Assembly (NCBI RefSeq): GCF_051020765.1
Contig: NC_134943.1
Coordinates: forward strand, 6,076,001-6,140,000
From: Lasioglossum baleicum
Lineage: Eukaryota > Arthropoda > Insecta > Hymenoptera > Halictidae
DNA: 64,000 bases
Direction: 5' to 3'
In this document: one piece after another, positions 1 to 11,780 of the stretch
Layout: each line of letters begins with the position of its first letter
Numbering within the stretch: the stretch's first letter is position 1
Translations under genes and position numbers: made by a program
Notes under the pieces: model-generated
Database searches by the model: none
What the model saw: only the letters and a program-made list of their open reading frames with translations
What the model was told of the DNA's origin: nothing

Positions 1-1646
1 CCGATATACCCCGAGCAGAGATCAGATTACTAAACTGGAGGGGATATTTTTTTGCGTCAGGTGCGCGTACAGCCTTTTTGCGTCATTTGAGACATTACTG
101 TAATTACTACGACTATCCGCTGTGCCTGTAAGTATTAGAATCGACCGTTCACAGCCAGACGCTCGAACATCGGCCACCCAGTCCACAATACGACTGGAAA
201 CGGATTGATCGGTACGTAGTCACGAGCAGTGCACATCGGATGATCGGTTATCCGCGTTTGCTCCGTGGAAAACAACGTCGAGCACGCAGTAGACGCGGCC
301 ATTCATAGTCGGCCGCTCTATGAATCGTGATAAGTGCAGTTGGACACGATCTAGGCCCATTATTCGCGCAAAACACGCGGTGGCTTGATATGCTTAGCGC
401 TCCCGTTGGTTCAGGATATTAACCACTCTCTGGAAATCGAGTGTTGTACGAGGATTTGAGAGACCCTGGCCCATTGTGTATGCCTGGCCGCGGTGCACGC
501 AGCTGACCTGTCCGTGTTCCCGGCCAGCTCGTATTACGAGAGAAGCTCCGTGGAGCGGTTCTTTTCTCTTTTCAGTGGAAAGAGTAGTAGAAAACGTTGC
601 GCGGCCCACAGCTAGGCGTTTCGCCAAGAAAAATTTCAACGAGCCACTCGACTTCGCAACAGATAACGCTTTAATCCGGCGGCGAGATGCGCTCTTTATG
701 TAAATCGCTATAACCGGCAGATCATTGCCCGCGGATATTGTTATGGACACCGTGATCGCCTCGAGATAGCTGTCGATAGTGACCAGAACGCAGGAAACGC
801 CCAACAACACGATATTGAAGGGAAAGAGTTTTAAAACCAACCCTCGGTGGCTTGTTAACGAATTTTAATCGCGTTTTAGTCGAACAACCGGATTGTGGGT
901 GGTATTGAGTAACGGACTCGAGCCGGGTTAGGCTCGTGTGACGAGTAATTTCGTCATTATCGCGTGCCGATTAAAGGGCAACAAGTTGTCGCGGTTCATT
1001 CGAGGCGGAACCGCGAAAAACACGCTTTGTGCGGCGGCGGCGCGGATCCTGGCGCCTGCCAGGATCTATTGATGGCTTTAATCGAGTCCCAAAGGGTAAT
1101 CATAGACTCTGATTGCTGTTTAATAATACGGGTTGCTGGTACGTTTCGTGTTTGACACTTCGCCGAGCGAGATCGCGATGGGGAATTAACTGGAGATAAT
1201 GCACTTTGAGACTTTACGTATTTTGCTGCTTCTTGTATCTGTGGTTTTCGTAGTTCATTTTATTCGGACAGTCTCGCTTGTAGTACTTATGTAGCCATCT
1301 TGTGTTAATTGTGTCTCTATCTCCTGCTAGCACTCCGGCACAGAATAAGTTACACTCGTTTCTTATGCGAAATTGCACGAGGAATACTCTGGTTCAATTA
1401 AAAATTAGCTGCCGCTGTCGGCTTTAACGAGTTGCAGCTTTAACGAATTGAAAACAGTACTACAGTGTTCTTAAACTATTTAAATGTTTTCACCGCTTTG
1501 CATTCGACCTAACCGTTTTCTCATAAATTCATCAATTTCGCAGTCTACTTATTACATTATGATAATGAAAATAGGTTCATTAAAATTCGTTCAATTATCT
1601 TCTGGGATCATAAATATTCTGTCGAAATAAATAATAATAGATATCA
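1..1646. other. No gene recognised
   Basis: Open frames here lack recognisable domains. GC-richer to about 1100, AT-richer after. Only the degenerate bipartite motif at 131 stands out. Confidence 0.5.
131..162 (+). repeat. Bipartite motif copy, degenerate
   Basis: AGTA-TTA-GAA then 15 bp then CAGAC: the consensus with a 3-base insertion in the left half. Confidence 0.35.
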
Positions 1647-2041
1647 CGTGGAATGGGACTTCCACAGTCAGCCGCAGCCATTGAAACAAATTTACGTTCC
1701 GTATCATGAAGAATCAGTAAATTGCAAAATACATATTAGGATGAGATATAGAAATATCATCTAGATAAATACTGATGAATGCGTAGTAGATTTGGTCGTT
1801 CACAATCAGACACATGGCAATGAATCACTTTCCGCATTACACCAACCGGAGCTGTTGCTCGCAGAGAATAGGGCAACATCCGCACAAATAACATCAAGAT
1901 AAGTGGCAATGAATACGAAGTGGATTTGGTCGTTCGTAGGCAGACACATGAGTATGAACAGTTTCCTCTATGGTATCGAGGAGAGAATCTTGCTGAAAGT
2001 GAATCAATGCTCAGTAATTTCCTAGAAATCATTTAGACAAA
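1647..2041 (+). repeat. Diverged tandem array of ~137-bp units, left part
   Basis: Three units start at 1647, 1785 and 1919 (spacings 138 and 134 bp). Each starts with the bipartite motif AGTRGAW-N15-CAGAC (the first is degenerate: CGTGGAA...CAGCC), and successive units also share the 25 or so bases before it (CATCTAGATAAATA..., CATCAAGATAAGTG..., CATTTAGACAAATA...). The mariner element at 2044 split the third unit; the array continues at 3193. Confidence 0.65.
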
Positions 2042-2154
2042 TATAGGGTGCCTCAAAATGACCTGACATTTTAAATTGCGCGCCACTTTTTTGTGGCGAA
2101 CATAGAGTATACTAATCTGTGACAACTGGCATCAGGAAGTATTGAAGTTCAGTC

Positions 2155-2688
2155 ATGGAGAATTACACGATCGAGCAACGCATAGAGATTGCGAAAATTC
2201 ATTACAAAAAATGATGGAAATTTTTCAGTGACGGTTCGAAAAGTCCGCACGTTTTTTGGTCATCATAACGCACCATCTAGCAACACTGTGGTGCATTCAA
2301 TCATAAAATTTGAGGATAGTGGTTCAATTTCGACCGCGGAAAGCAGTCGTCGTCCTCGTACCGGTCGGTCGAATGAAAACATAGCCGCAGTGAATGCGAG
2401 TGTTGACGAAAAAACTCCTTCCACCTCAATTCGCCATTGTGCTCAGCAATTGAACATTTCAAGATGCTCTGAGCAGCGAATTTTGACGAAAAATCTGCAT
2501 TTGCATGCTTACAAGATCAAATTGACACAAGAACTGCAGCCAGCAGACCATGCGCAGCGCCGTACATTCGCCAACTGGATATTGAAGCATCAACAAATTG
2601 ATGGTGACTTTTCGAAGAAAATCATCTTCAGCGATGAGACGCATTTTTAACTTAGTGGCTACGTAAATAAACAAAACTGTCGAATTTT
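2155..2688 (+). pseudogene. Mariner-like transposase, N-terminal half, frameshifted
   Basis: The gene starts at ATG 2155 (MENYTIEQRIEIAKIHYKK) and breaks by frameshift or stop near 2213, then continues in another frame to a stop at 2650. It includes the helix-turn-helix region, a basic RRPRTGRSNENIAAV linker and, near the end, IIFSDETHF, which holds the first catalytic Asp of the DDE/D triad. LSGYVNKQNCRI follows after the stop, in the same frame. The remaining two catalytic residues and the C-terminus are missing, replaced by the inverted left end. The enzyme would bind the element ends and cut and rejoin DNA; this copy cannot be functional. Family recognition is firm; the exact mariner lineage is not. 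Confidence 0.85.
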
Positions 2689-2837
2689 GAGATTAAATGC
2701 ACCACAGTGTTGCGAGATGGTGCGTTATGATGATCAGAAGACGTGTGGGCTTTTTGAACCGTCTCTGAAAAATATTCACCATTTTTGTATTGAATTTTCA
2801 CAATTCCTATGCGTTGCTCGATCGTGTAATTCTCCAT
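2652..2837 (-). pseudogene. Inverted second copy of the mariner transposase N-terminus
   Basis: Read on the minus strand from ATG 2837, the frame again gives MENYTIEQRIGIVKIQYKNG and continues to HLISKF, matching the first 57 or so residues of the neighbouring transposase but without its early frameshift. It then runs into the junction near 2690 and ends at a stop. Sequence differences from the plus-strand copy show that it is either an old duplication or came from a different element copy. Confidence 0.8.
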
Positions 2838-2887
2838 GACTAAACCTCAATACTTCCTGATGTCTATTGTCAAAGATTAGTACTCTG

Positions 2888-3118
2888 CTTGTGTAAAAAT
2901 ACGTTCATAACCATTTAAAATATTTTGATTAATTTTTACAGACGCAAAACGGAAATTTTTCAATTCTTGAAAATGGTCTAAATTGAGACCGAAACGTCGA
3001 ATTAAATTTCATGTAATGTTTTGCAAACTCGCTTATATTTTTCCAACTGATCGAACCAGAGCGCCAATAACATTAATTGTAGTTTAAACAATTGTCGATC
3101 CAGATCCAGAGAACTGTT
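2888..3118. mobile_element. Retroposon-like insert within the mariner element
   Basis: The block interrupts the inverted left end and is flanked by a 12-bp direct repeat ATTAGTACTCTG (2876-2887 and 3119-3130), which fits a target-site duplication made by target-primed reverse transcription. It contains GGTCTAAATTGAGACC followed by GAAACGTCG (about 2975-2999), a small hairpin plus motif that resembles 3' tails of some arthropod SINEs or LINEs. No coding sequence is seen. The retroposon label is inference. Confidence 0.5.
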
Positions 3119-3192
3119 ATTAGTACTCTGTGATCGTCACAAAAAAAATGCCGCGCAATTTAAAATGTCAGGTCATTTAGAGACACCCTATA

Positions 3193-3349
3193 CAATTCGT
3201 TAGGAAGTAGATCTGGACGTTGATGATCAGACAATAATCATAGATCTACGAATACCACCAAAATCCAAATATTCGTAGTGGACACCGAAAATTTTAAAAG
3301 ACTGACACACGTACGGTTCAAGTAGAAATAGCCATTTACGGTCAGACAT
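3193..3349 (+). repeat. Diverged tandem array of ~137-bp units, right part
   Basis: Two further motif copies lie at 3206-3234 and 3321-3349. If the mariner and its TA duplication are removed (1149 bp), the first falls 138 bp after the copy at 1919, and the second 115 bp after that. This restores the register of the left part. Confidence 0.6.
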
Positions 3350-6300
3350 CGAGCGATTTGAAGACTGCAAGATGCATCGGCATGAATCAGTGCACGTTTG
3401 TCGATGGGCGCGTCTTCCGGGAAAGTTCTCGCGCCGTGGGATATCAGGATATCGCGTGTCCCGATTGACGTCCGAATGGAAGGGAACATCAGTGGGCCGG
3501 GTCACGCGAACACCGTGTTTCCTTACGCGTCTGTGCATGCAACACGGTGCACTCGCCGGGGTCCGTATGTATCCGGAGTGCATATGGATGCGCATAATTA
3601 CGAAAGTGATGTCGGCCGTCCAGGATCCTCTATGGAGGCCGAGTAAGGACGTACACACGGTAGATGCGTGTTTTCGCGTGGCGCTGTCCGTGCAGGTACA
3701 ACGACCAACCGTCCGCGCACGCACTTACACGGACGCGTGAACACGCACGGGTACGCACACAGACACAGACAGAGACAGGAACCGCCCCGGGGCCCTTGAT
3801 ATGCAATGTTTAATGAATAGGTCCTCGCTCGCAGCCGCGCCGCAGGAAGCCGGGCAAGTTGACATCCGTGAAGTACGGCGTAAAACCTGGAATTATTCAT
3901 GTAACGATTATTTTCACTCGTGAATAGACATTAACGCGATATTCCATGAATAAGTAAACGTCGGGGGATGCGAGCCGAGAAATCACGTCAGACAATTAAC
4001 GCGGAGAGAAACACCACCCGCCGCGGCGGGGCTTTTCCAACCGCGTGCCACGAACTCGCGCGCTCACCAGCCAGTATCCGTTCCCTCTTTTTCGATAATA
4101 AACGTCGAATTCGGGTAATTCGTTTGGCCAACGGATCGATGACATTAACGCGAATGTATTATCCATCCCCCCCTTTATCAATTCAATTCGAAGGGAACGC
4201 CCGTCGGAACACTGCACGCGAAACGCGACGCGGGAAAATTAAATTGTTTCGTTCCGCGCGCGATCGGGCAGGGATCCCGTCGCTAATATCGGCCTGTCAT
4301 GTCGGGTCAGTTTTAAACCTCTTTCCGGCGGTAATCGAGAGCTTTATTGCAAACATCCGCGATAACACAACTAAACGAAATATAATCCATTATACCGGAT
4401 TAGCGATAGATTACCGGATTCTGCGTAGAATTCCTGAGGCTTCACATCGGGGCAAGCTATTCGCTTTCTGGGACGGAAAAATCAATTTTATTTAATCGTG
4501 TAACTTCGCTAACGCAACAAATGTCGAAGGATCAGGTTCGCCGCTTGCCGGTCGGAAATTACAGGTCCGATCTCCCGAAAACAATTATTCCTGGCTTTGA
4601 AATCGAGTCACGGCGCACGAAGCCGGCATAAGCCGATCGGCGGAAAGTTTGAATTTTCTAGTTAAATCTGCAGACAGCGCGGAACGCGCGCCGCGCCGGC
4701 GTTAAGTAATTTACAACCGGCCGGCGAGCGCCATAAAACTCAATATTTCCCCGCGTCCTAAAAGCGCGTCACTTTAAAAGTTCGTAATCACCTTAGAGCA
4801 ACAGTGACAAGCAAGATTAACGTTTAATAACCATTCATCGTTGCCACAGCGTGTCCCGAGGAGCCCGTGCTACTGGAGAAAAGTTCCCGCATATCTCAAC
4901 GCTGCGCAACTCTCCCCGATGCTACGTGTTCGACGAACAAAAAAAATGTTCTGCAAAACTTCGCCGAAAACGTTGGACAGGAATTTCCAATTTTATCATC
5001 CCCCTACGGCCCTCGAACCCGCTGCTAAAACAGTTTCTGTAACTCCGACAGGCGTGGGTTTTCACGCGCAGGATCCGTGCTCGCGAAATGTTTGCTTCTG
5101 CGAGAACATTTGTAAATTTTAATCAAAAATCTGTCGGACGTTTTCGCAGCCCTGCAGGCTTTTCGGATAGTTGAGGAACTATGGGAATCTGCGGCTCGCG
5201 TTGCTCCGCGCTGGAATACCGATTTATTTTCAACTTATGTTCCCCGTTAGCCCATAAGAATCCTAGTAAGGAAGTTATTTAATTTTAAGGAGGAGATTCT
5301 TTGGGCTTACGCCGGAAATAGTTTGGTAACAATTGGGTAATATCAATATCAAACTGTAAACAACTATTTCATTTATAAGCAAAGTTCTAATTCTACAAAG
5401 TGTGTGCTACGAATTTTCTGCTCAATGTACTAGTTGTCAGTAGATTAAACAGAAAGGTATTGTATTATTTAAATTCGCAATTGTTTCTTTTCAAAAACGA
5501 AGAATAGTTAATGCAAGAAAATACGCGAAGCCGATGTATCCAAACAGTAGTTCTGTAAGGCTGTAAGGCTTGCAGTTGTGATCTCTCTTGTGATTTTAGC
5601 GCGCCAAAATTATTGCTACGTTATTCATAGTGTGAAGGTCACAATATTATATATTGTTGAATTCGTCTTAACACCAGCTACAACATTACCAAATCAAAAA
5701 TACAATTTAACGTTTAAAAAATCGAAGCGATCTTGTTTTTTACTGTTAAACTTTTATTTGACACAGTTCTTCGTCAGATTAAGAGAAGTTATTATTGCAA
5801 ACAAATTTCACGCATAGCTGTGGTAAAGATTTAAACACAAAGTTTAAATTACAAAATCATAGTTTATTAACAACGAACCGTAGCCTATGTGGAAAAATAA
5901 GGCACTGATGTAAAAATCCAAGCCATGATTACTTTACTAGCAAGGATACTTACTGATGCTCATAACAGTTTTCGAAGAAACACTGACACTCGATTGCTAA
6001 ATCACGATTACGTTCTTCCGATAACATAAACTAAATTCTACCAATAGTGACATTCATTCTCCTGCATTTACTTCCAAGTATCTATCATCCGCATATGATA
6101 TACGGTCGATTAAATATCTTTTGTGTCCGCATTTATCCGCATCTAAACTTTTAAGGACTGTATAAAGCAATGTCTACTGATTGACCTCACTAAAAATTAA
6201 AAAGGTGTTATGAGGATCGGTCAATTCCGAGCACAACAGTCACTGGGAACTAAGATAGCAGCCTTCACATTGAAACTTAGACATTTTCAAAAACCCAGAC

Positions 6301-7306
6301 ATTATTTTCCAGAATCACTGTACACCCGCTTCTAATGATTTCAGCCACTCAAATTATTCGCAATTATGTGAATAGACGAGCAACTGTCAGATCGACCCAG
6401 AAATAATTGTTTATCAGGTGAACAGGTAAATGGTTTGACGAACGACTAAACAACAAATGGTCCTAGCCAAAGCACGATTCGAATTGCCACAGGTCCGCCA
6501 ACAATCAATATGGCGATCTTGTTAGCAACGCGTCCATAAACACGCTCGAGACTCGCCGCATGGTCAACCTGTTAATTAGATTTCATTTGGTTGTCCCGTT
6601 CACCAAAAATCGATCGGCGATAAGAGTCTCAGCGGGCGAAGAGAGATGGAGAGGGAGAGAGAGAAAATCATCTTTGATGCCGTTCGTCTGACCTGACCAA
6701 CTCTCAGCAACCCGGTCTCGTTTGACCCATTCGCCAGCGCCGTTCCCTTGGGAGTCGGTTTCATAAATGGCCGGCAAAAGTTCGTTCGAACGAGTAACTT
6801 TTAATTTCCAGTTGACGTTCGCTTCTCCGAAGAACCCCGGCGGTTTAATAACCCGTGGACCTGTCCACGGTACCGAAGCTTTCAAAGCGGGATGAAACGA
6901 AATTTCCACGCCCCTGAGCTTCGCCATTTTAAACACCGATTGCACTTCTTTAGTCGCGCCGTTCTTCGCTAAACTAACAGCAACATTATTATCTCTGCTT
7001 CACTTACAATACTACAAGGATGATTTCATCGAATAAATGTAGTCGGGGGACCCCACAGTATCATTTTTCAAAGTCAAGCAAGCGTAGAAAACATGTTTCC
7101 TACGCGGGACAGTAATAATAGAGAATTACCATTTGTAGGTTTGCCGAACGCGTCTGACCATCGCTCGTTAACGGGTCTCGGGTCAATGTACAGTAAACAT
7201 TGACAGTGGCACGGCGTTATCCGTTTCCTGAAATAACTTGATGAACGCAGATGGTTCCCGGATACCGTCCGGACAGAAACAAATAACGCGGCTGTGACTG
7301 ATTGTA

Positions 7307-7335
7307 AGTAGAAACAGTGAGTAATAGTCAGACGC
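7307..7335 (+). repeat. Bipartite motif copy
   Basis: AGTAGAA, 15 bp, CAGAC. A right half only (GGTCAGACGC, minus strand) lies nearby at about 7143-7152. Confidence 0.6.
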
Positions 7336-8887
7336 GTTAGCGGTCGCATTCAGCGCAGCCAGAGTGCTGCTGGCTGCGAAATAGACGTCCTTGATTTATA
7401 TTTTTGCTGGTTTTTTTGGTAATATTAGAAAGCTGGGCTTTCAACGATAGGCACGCATCGTGTGTTTCGTTGATGACGTGTTTCCATGACGCGGATTCGG
7501 GAGGTTTTTCGGAGCCATCCATTTTAGCAAACGGCTCCGCCTTATTTGGCAACGATCGTAGGAGACGATGCAGCGCCTGGCCAATCAATTTGCTGACCGC
7601 ACAGGGATTACAGATGCTCGAACGCTTGGCCTGCTTACGGATTGTTAAGTCTCTTTGTGACTGCAGTTCCAAATAATATACAGGTTGGCCACGTTAACGA
7701 GGCAATTTCGCAGGATTAATTTTCCACGAACTGGGACCGGTGACAGGCCCGCATCCAACAGCATCCAAAATCCAACGAGGGATATCGTAAAAGGAATAAA
7801 TCATGCGACGCACCGGCTAGGACCCTTCAAATATTCGTCAAAGTCGAATTATGACTTTTCGAGACGCTGTAACTTGTGACGAATTAATCGACCGACGAAA
7901 TGTCTAGAACGCCTCGTTGGGAATTCTGGTTGCGTTAATCGCTCGCGGGACATTCTTTTTGCGTCGGTGAATCGTGGTTGAAGTCGTTTGTCATTTTTTA
8001 CGTCTGCTGGGGATGGGAGGTGACAATTTAAATCAGTTCTGGAAGACACTTGTATTGATTGTTCCACTGTGGAAGATTATATTCGTTTGATCGAATTTGT
8101 TTCAATGTTTGTTCTTCAACATGATTGCTCCTTTTTAAATCTTCTTCTTAGACTCTTTTGGCAATTATTAGGAATCAGGAAATACTTCATGAATAGAATC
8201 AACACGTTCGCAGAGGGAATTATGGAGATTTATTAACAGCACGTAGTTTCGTTGCCAGAAAAATGCACGGCTTGGATTTCCGTCGGACCAGAGAACCCCG
8301 AGTTCAGTAATTTAGACTTCGGTGTATACTTAAGGGTAACGATATAGTGCGGTACTAAACCCAGTGGGGCAATAAAGACAGGTTTGGATACGACGGTCAA
8401 CAAAGGGTATCGGACAAAAGGGAAGTGACATTTCACCCCTTGCTGTACAAATTAACCCTCCTCTATTAGGTATCCCGGAAAGTTCGTGCTGTTTTCGTAG
8501 TTCCCAAAGGGCGGCTACAGAGTATTTATTGCCATTCCAAACCCTTTAATCGTTCAAGTAGCAGGATTACCTCTAAAAATCTTTCTCTCGCCAACTTATA
8601 CTTGTACTCGTTACACTGCAAAATATCTTAGATTTTTCTCCTCGTTGCAATTCTTTATTAATCTAACAAAAGTATGATAAGCACATACACAAAGTTACAA
8701 ATTGGTCAATGACACATTTCTATTTGTAAATTGCCGTGTAGATAAAATATATTTATTGTTAAATAAAAAGAGTTTAATCATATAATTAGCTGTCCTCATG
8801 TCCACGCAGGACAGCTCTATTATTCAGCGTAAAATCGCAATTTCCGCACTCGAACTGTAGATTCTACGGAACCGGGTTCTAAATCAC

Positions 8888-8916
8888 AGTAGAAACGGCC
8901 AGCCACAGGTCAGACA
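8888..8916 (+). repeat. Bipartite motif copy
   Basis: AGTAGAA, 16 bp, CAGAC. The spacer start ACGGCCAGCCA closely matches that of the minus-strand copy at 49649. Confidence 0.6.
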
Positions 8917-11501
8917 GGTCCCGCAGTGTCTGGACAACAATTCCCCGCGACATTATTATTCCCCGAGGGCCGTGGTGCCCAAACAGAAGGCCGCTCCCGA
9001 AATTTTCAGAGCGTGTCACGAGCGGGGATCGGTGTATTCGAATCTCAGGTAGTGGACGTGTACACACCCCGCGGACACCGTGGTTCCAGCAAACAAACAA
9101 ACAAACAGGTACACACAGGTGCACACGCAGGAGCAACGGCCCTCGGCGACACCGGCTCGTTAACGGTCCCGTGGCAAGCACAACACCAGCTGTTAGGGGT
9201 GGATTATGATCGTCCTGAAGTGGAAAAGAGACTGCGAGGGGCAGGGGCAGAAGAAAACCGGAAGGCAAGAGGCAGGCAGAGGGAGAACGACCGCAGTGTC
9301 CGACAACGGCAACGGCACCGAGACACCCTCGTCTTTGTGCATAACGAGGAAAGGAGTCCTCCAAAGCGAACGTGACGAAGGGTTTCGCTGGTTGCTCGAG
9401 GGTGGAAAACACTACGAGGAAATGACCACGCGAATATGGAACGCAAGTTAAACAGAACCGGCACAAACCTTGGCCCGAGTCGAGTTTCAATTTTCTGGAA
9501 CTTCCAGACATCGCGCGAAACAGAAACGAATTGAACAATATCCAAATGGAACGAAAAGGAAGATGACTTTAAAAATAAGAGTGGCAAAATGAAATCTCCC
9601 ACAAACCAGGACAGTCTATCAATAACCCTGATCCCTTCCGCACGAATTCCGCCGGCAGTCTTCGCGTCAAGACGTCCATTAATCTCTCAATCTCGTAAAC
9701 AAGGTTCCAGCTGCTAATTAAGCTAGGCCGTGAACTCGTGTCCATCAATTCCGCGTTTTCCCCGGGAAGTTTCACGGCGTGCGATCCCGCTGCGAAGACG
9801 GTGATTATGTTAAGCCGCCAGTGTAAGAATTAAAAGTGCAGCAAACTCGCAGCAGCGTCGCCGGGCCTGAAATATGTATACAAATGTCGAGGGTCCCCGG
9901 GAAAGTTGATTCGAACGTCCGCGGTGTATCTGAATTGCAAATGTTTTATGCAGAGCATCCGCGCCAGTATCTGTTGGCAGCGTCGAAGGGAAATATTTAT
10001 GACGGCCGACGCTACTGTGCATTTATTTTCCCTGCCATCCCCACCAACTCTAACCTTCGATCATTCTCATTTCTTTTTTGTTCCGGCTCTATCCCGGGGA
10101 ACGCGTTATCTTTCGAGCGTGTCGGCGACAATAAGCGCGCGTGGCCCGACTGATTTCATTTCGCTAATTGAAAACCGACCGATCGCGTCCCGATACCGAA
10201 GACAAACAGGGCCGCGCATTATTATCGATTTAATTTCAGATTAACGAGCTGGTATCGGTGCGGCTCGGACGACGGGTTCGATTCGGACGCTGCGCTGCGG
10301 GGAATAAAGTCGGCCCGAATATAATCCTGCCGAGGGGGGTGGCTCGCAGGCTCCTCCATTCGGTGATTAACTGGTTCCGGGAGAAATGAAATTAGATTTT
10401 CCGACGGTGGTCCCCGCGCGTCACTCGCGTTCCACGAATGTTTTCGAACACGTCCGCCCGGCGATATTAGCGCCGAGAAATTTACGAGAGCCGAAACTTC
10501 TCTAATCGATTTTGATCTCGTCGCGCATCTCTATGAGAATCCCTTAAACCCACAGGATTTTTAATGTTTCCGAACGCGGACGGGTAGCTTTGCCAACGAT
10601 GTTTTCACTTAATGGGAGCACAATAAGTCTTTCGGGAAACTTCCACCCCGGGGAAAGTTTAAAGCCAAGTTTCACTTTGTTAGAGTCTGCTAGAAACTGT
10701 CTGCTGCTCGTTCTGGCCCGCAACTTGCTCGTGCCTTTTAATTGCGATATTTATTCGCCGGAAATTAGCTGATTTTCGAATCAATTAGAAGAGAGTGGTA
10801 TACACAAGTGAACTTGTTTTTTATGTGCGTTGGAAGGCAGCTGATTCGACAATCGAACATCATGATCCCCGGCAAAAACGCTTTCTGGCACCATTCAGAG
10901 CGTATTGATTGCAAGCGAGCGGTCTATCAGTCAGGCACACAGTCAGTCCATCAATCAAGGATCCTGTGGATCGAGGCTGCGGTTCTGGAAGCTTTATCTG
11001 CGTCTAATCGTCGGTACTCGGATCGTGTTCTCGTAGGATCGAGAATCCCAGCTTGCGTGAACCTGGGCAGGATCGTCGGTCCAGGCAGGAAGTGAGCGAC
11101 GTCGGTTTCGTCGCAGCGTCGGCGTCGCCGGCAAACGGGTCACTTCCTGGCCGGTTCTCTGCTTCCGTTCCCGGTTCCGCTTTTAGTATCCGGTTTTAAT
11201 ACCCGTTGGCTAGCTGCCTGAGCACTGCGGCCGGTTTAACAGGCAAGCAAGAAGAGTCTGCTAGAAAGGCACAGGTGGCCGCCTCGTTTCAAGTATCGGC
11301 CGAAATCAACTTCCTCTTTCGCCCGGCTCTCGAGCTCCCGGCACTAATTGGCGACACACTACCGGCCAGGAAGCACAGTCGCGTGTGCACAATTAGCCGA
11401 ACGGCGAAACTTCACGGGAAATTATTCGCGACCTCTTCGACAGCGCCCCCATAGGATCATTCATAATCCTGTCTTTGGAATTTCGTGGGCTTTGTCACAT
11501 A

Positions 11502-11780
11502 CAGTGGGTAACGAAAGTATTCGAACGCCCTTTAAAATAAAATAACTTTTTTATACTTGTACCAAATGACCTCATTTTTTATAATCGATTAGAAGCATTG
11601 GTTTATGAAATGATATGCAAACAAGATTTTCCAAACAATTGTAATTTACAAGGTCACATGCAAAAATAAAAAAGGCATTTTTTAAAACTATTTTGTTTGG
11701 GCCCTTAATGAAAATTTAAAATATATGTAACACATCCCTTTAACAGTCCCTTTAAAATCCTCCAGATGTACTCTCGGATC
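11502..11780. mobile_element. Solo end of a Tc1/mariner-like element
   Basis: After TA at 11500-11501 comes CAGTGGGTAACGAAAGTATT, typical in form of Tc1-like termini, followed by AT-rich sequence clearly unlike the GC-rich flank. No matching inverted right end was found, so this looks like a truncated copy. The right limit is approximate, set by the change in base composition. Confidence 0.45.

Larger units (their letters stand above)
2044..3190 (+). mobile_element. Rearranged mariner-like transposon
   Basis: Terminal inverted repeats of about 40 bp (TAGGGTGCCTC... and its complement ending at 3190, sharing ATGACCTGACATTTTAAATT) are flanked by TA at 2042-2043 and 3191-3192. The left half carries the 5' part of a transposase gene. 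The right half, from about 2690, is an inverted copy of the left end (about 2045-2330) instead of the normal 3' half, and is itself split by a 231-bp insert at 2888-3118 (with one copy of a 12-bp duplication, 243 bp). Confidence 0.85.
3350..11499. other. No gene recognised
   Basis: Alternating GC-rich and AT-rich stretches. Longest frames (for example 3968-4495 plus, 8879-9538 minus) are rich in Arg, Ser and Pro without domain signature, as chance frames in CpG-rich DNA are. Bipartite motif copies at 7307 and 8888, and an AAAC run at 9090-9107, are the only distinct items. Confidence 0.5.

Noticed and set aside
205..216. GATCGGTAC as a DRY motif of an upstream receptor exon
   Set aside because: Surrounding residues do not resemble TM3 of amine receptors and no splice sites fit.
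1647..3349. CRISPR-like array of conserved 29-mers with spacers
   Set aside because: The context is eukaryotic, repeats are too diverged, spacing is over 100 bp, and there are no cas genes.
3968..4495. 175-residue plus-strand frame
   Set aside because: No domain or hydrophobic pattern; typical chance frame in CpG-rich DNA.
9482..9510. AGTTTCA-N15-CAGAC as a bipartite motif copy
   Set aside because: Only AGT of the left half matches. The same applies to AGTTCAA-N15-CAGAC on the minus strand near 51616. Both are within chance expectation.
8879..9538. 219-residue minus-strand frame
   Set aside because: Low-complexity Arg/Leu/Pro composition from CpG-rich sequence; no domain or splice support.
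10262..10300. GGTTCGATTC as a tRNA T-arm
   Set aside because: No acceptor, D or anticodon stem could be fitted around it.
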